Of a stretch of 6,790 nt of DNA, positions 6,061 through 6,790 are shown in pieces. Within the stretch, counting starts at the first letter, position 1. Each line of letters opens with the position of its first letter. The DNA lies in contig JAHWKS010000305.1 in the NCBI GenBank assembly GCA_019347795.1, positions 1-6,790 on the forward strand. Reading direction: 5' to 3'. The notes below the pieces were generated by a model that made no database searches, had not been told where the DNA came from, and worked only from the letters and a program-made list of their open reading frames with translations. This stretch comes from Planctomycetota bacterium (GTDB lineage Bacteria; Planctomycetota; Planctomycetia; Pirellulales; Pirellulaceae). A program made the position numbers and the translations under genes.

Positions 6061-6546
6061 ATGCCTCACACCTACCGACTGGAGCGTTCGCAATATATTC
6101 AGCGGCCGCTGGAGGAAACCTTCGCGTTCTTCGCCGACGCGGCGAATTTGGAGCGGATCACGCCGGCGTTTTTGAACTTCCACGTCGAGACGCCGCAGGA
6201 CGGGCAGATCAAGGCCGGCGTCTTGATCGACTATCGCCTGCGGCTTTACGGGGTCCCGCTGCGGTGGCGAACGGAGATCGAGGTGTTTGAGCCGCCGCGG
6301 CGGTTTGTGGATGTGCAGCTTCGCGGGCCGTATCGGCTTTGGCGGCACACGCACGAATTCGCCGCCGAGAGCGAAGGGACGCGGATGACCGACTGCGTCG
6401 AATACCAGATGCCGCTGGGACCGCTGGGCGGGGCCGCCCGAGCCCTCTTTGTACGCCGCGCGCTGGAGCGAATCTTCGACCACCGCTGTGAGCAGATCGC
6501 GGCGGCGTTGGCGCCGGAGCGGACGGGCGACAGCGACCGCCGTTAG
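6061..6546 (+). CDS. SRPBCC-fold (START/Bet v 1-like) ligand-binding protein
   Basis: This 161-residue cytoplasmic protein has the pattern of the polyketide-cyclase/START-like superfamily. It opens with a strand, SQYIQRPLEETFAFFADAANLERITP (10-35, the usual entry of the fold). Beta-strand-like stretches follow: GVLIDYRLRLYGVPLRWRTEIEVFEPPRRFVDVQLRGPYRLWRHTHEF split over about 53-100, then TRMTDCVEYQMPLGPLGG (107-124). A long C-terminal helix (125-150) normally closes the hydrophobic cavity. Such proteins bind lipids, quinones or other hydrophobic ligands; close relatives are sometimes encoded beside sugar-nucleotide epimerase or cyclase genes, but none is visible here, so no ligand is proposed. 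The frame is open from 5953, with ATGs at 6022 and 6061. The start at 6061 is chosen because the fold begins about ten residues later. Its stop overlaps the convergent gene's stop by four bases. Confidence 0.88.
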   Translation: MPHTYRLERSQYIQRPLEETFAFFADAANLERITPAFLNFHVETPQDGQIKAGVLIDYRLRLYGVPLRWRTEIEVFEPPRRFVDVQLRGPYRLWRHTHEFAAESEGTRMTDCVEYQMPLGPLGGAARALFVRRALERIFDHRCEQIAAALAPERTGDSDRR

Positions 6547-6790
6547 TCCATTCCCAGCATCGAACGCCAGCTTCGAGGGGCGTCGCTGCGGCTCTCGTCG
6601 CCGCGGGGCTGCGTGGGAAAGTCGTGCGCCATGAGATAGGACTTCACGCTGCTCACGAGCCGCCGGGCGCGGTCGATGGCGTCGCGGCGGCGGCGATCAC
6701 GGTTCCGCCGCGGACGCACCACGACCCGGATCAGCGTGCGCGTCGCCGCCTGCGGCTTTCCTTCCGGCTCGATGCAAACCTCCGAGAACC
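6543..6790 (-). CDS. C-terminal part of an unidentified basic protein
   Basis: A frame on the minus strand is open from the right edge of the window to a TAA at 6543-6545, giving the last 81 residues of a protein whose start lies outside. It reads FSEVCIEPEGKPQAATRTL, then a very basic stretch (VVVRPRRNRDRRRRDAIDRA), then RRLVSSVKSYLMAHDFPTQP and an end in SWRSMLGMD. The ordered, non-shadow character rests on the mixed composition and on the stop-overlap arrangement with the SRPBCC gene, which is repeated elsewhere in the window. The basic part could contact nucleic acid or ribosomal components, but I do not recognise the family. No membrane segment is seen. Confidence 0.55.
   Translation of the reverse strand, partial: FSEVCIEPEGKPQAATRTLIRVVVRPRRNRDRRRRDAIDRARRLVSSVKSYLMAHDFPTQPRGDESRSDAPRSWRSMLGMD

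Noticed and set aside
5899..6483. 194-residue open frame antisense to the SRPBCC gene
   Set aside because: The plus strand carries a coherent SRPBCC fold over the same stretch, and the antisense product shows no recognisable motif.

Overview
The window reads as chromosomal DNA from a GC-rich, Gram-negative-type bacterium. A planctomycete (Pirellulales-like) origin is my best guess. The reasons are the scarcity of clear Shine-Dalgarno sites in front of convincing starts, a small protein beginning MWEDPIVAEVR of a kind I associate with planctomycetes, and a very large membrane protein of unrecognised family. This is inference from style, not a database match.

Layout from left to right: (1) 1-120, upstream DNA with an inverted repeat beside a -10-like box. 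(2) 121-444 (+), a small XRE-type helix-turn-helix protein. (3) 445-579, a spacer with a short hairpin and an extended -10-like box. (4) 580-1608 (+), a complete MoxR-type AAA+ ATPase. (5) 1621-1812 (+), a 63-residue protein closely coupled to moxR. Its 3' end is made from a diverged copy of the moxR 3' end, read in another frame. (6) 1809-5006 (-), a 1065-residue multi-domain membrane protein of unknown function. (7) 5041-5781 (-), a GlnQ/HisP-type ABC ATPase transcribed just ahead of the membrane protein. (8) 5782-6060, a divergent intergenic region. (9) 6061-6546 (+), an SRPBCC-fold protein. (10) 6543-6790 (-), the C-terminal part of an unidentified basic protein that continues past the window.

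There are two likely transcription units on the plus strand at the left: the regulator, then moxR plus the small protein. One minus-strand operon holds the ABC ATPase followed by the large membrane protein. The SRPBCC gene is divergent from that operon. Both convergent gene pairs overlap by four bases at their stop codons, so no room is left for a terminator between them.

The most interesting points are the moxR tail remnant at 1773-1811, which sits exactly where two convergent genes end, and the pairing of an amino-acid-importer-type ATPase with a giant membrane protein instead of the usual permease and binding protein. MoxR also lacks the DUF58/VWA partner that usually follows it. I see no RNA genes, CRISPR array, insertion sequence or origin.
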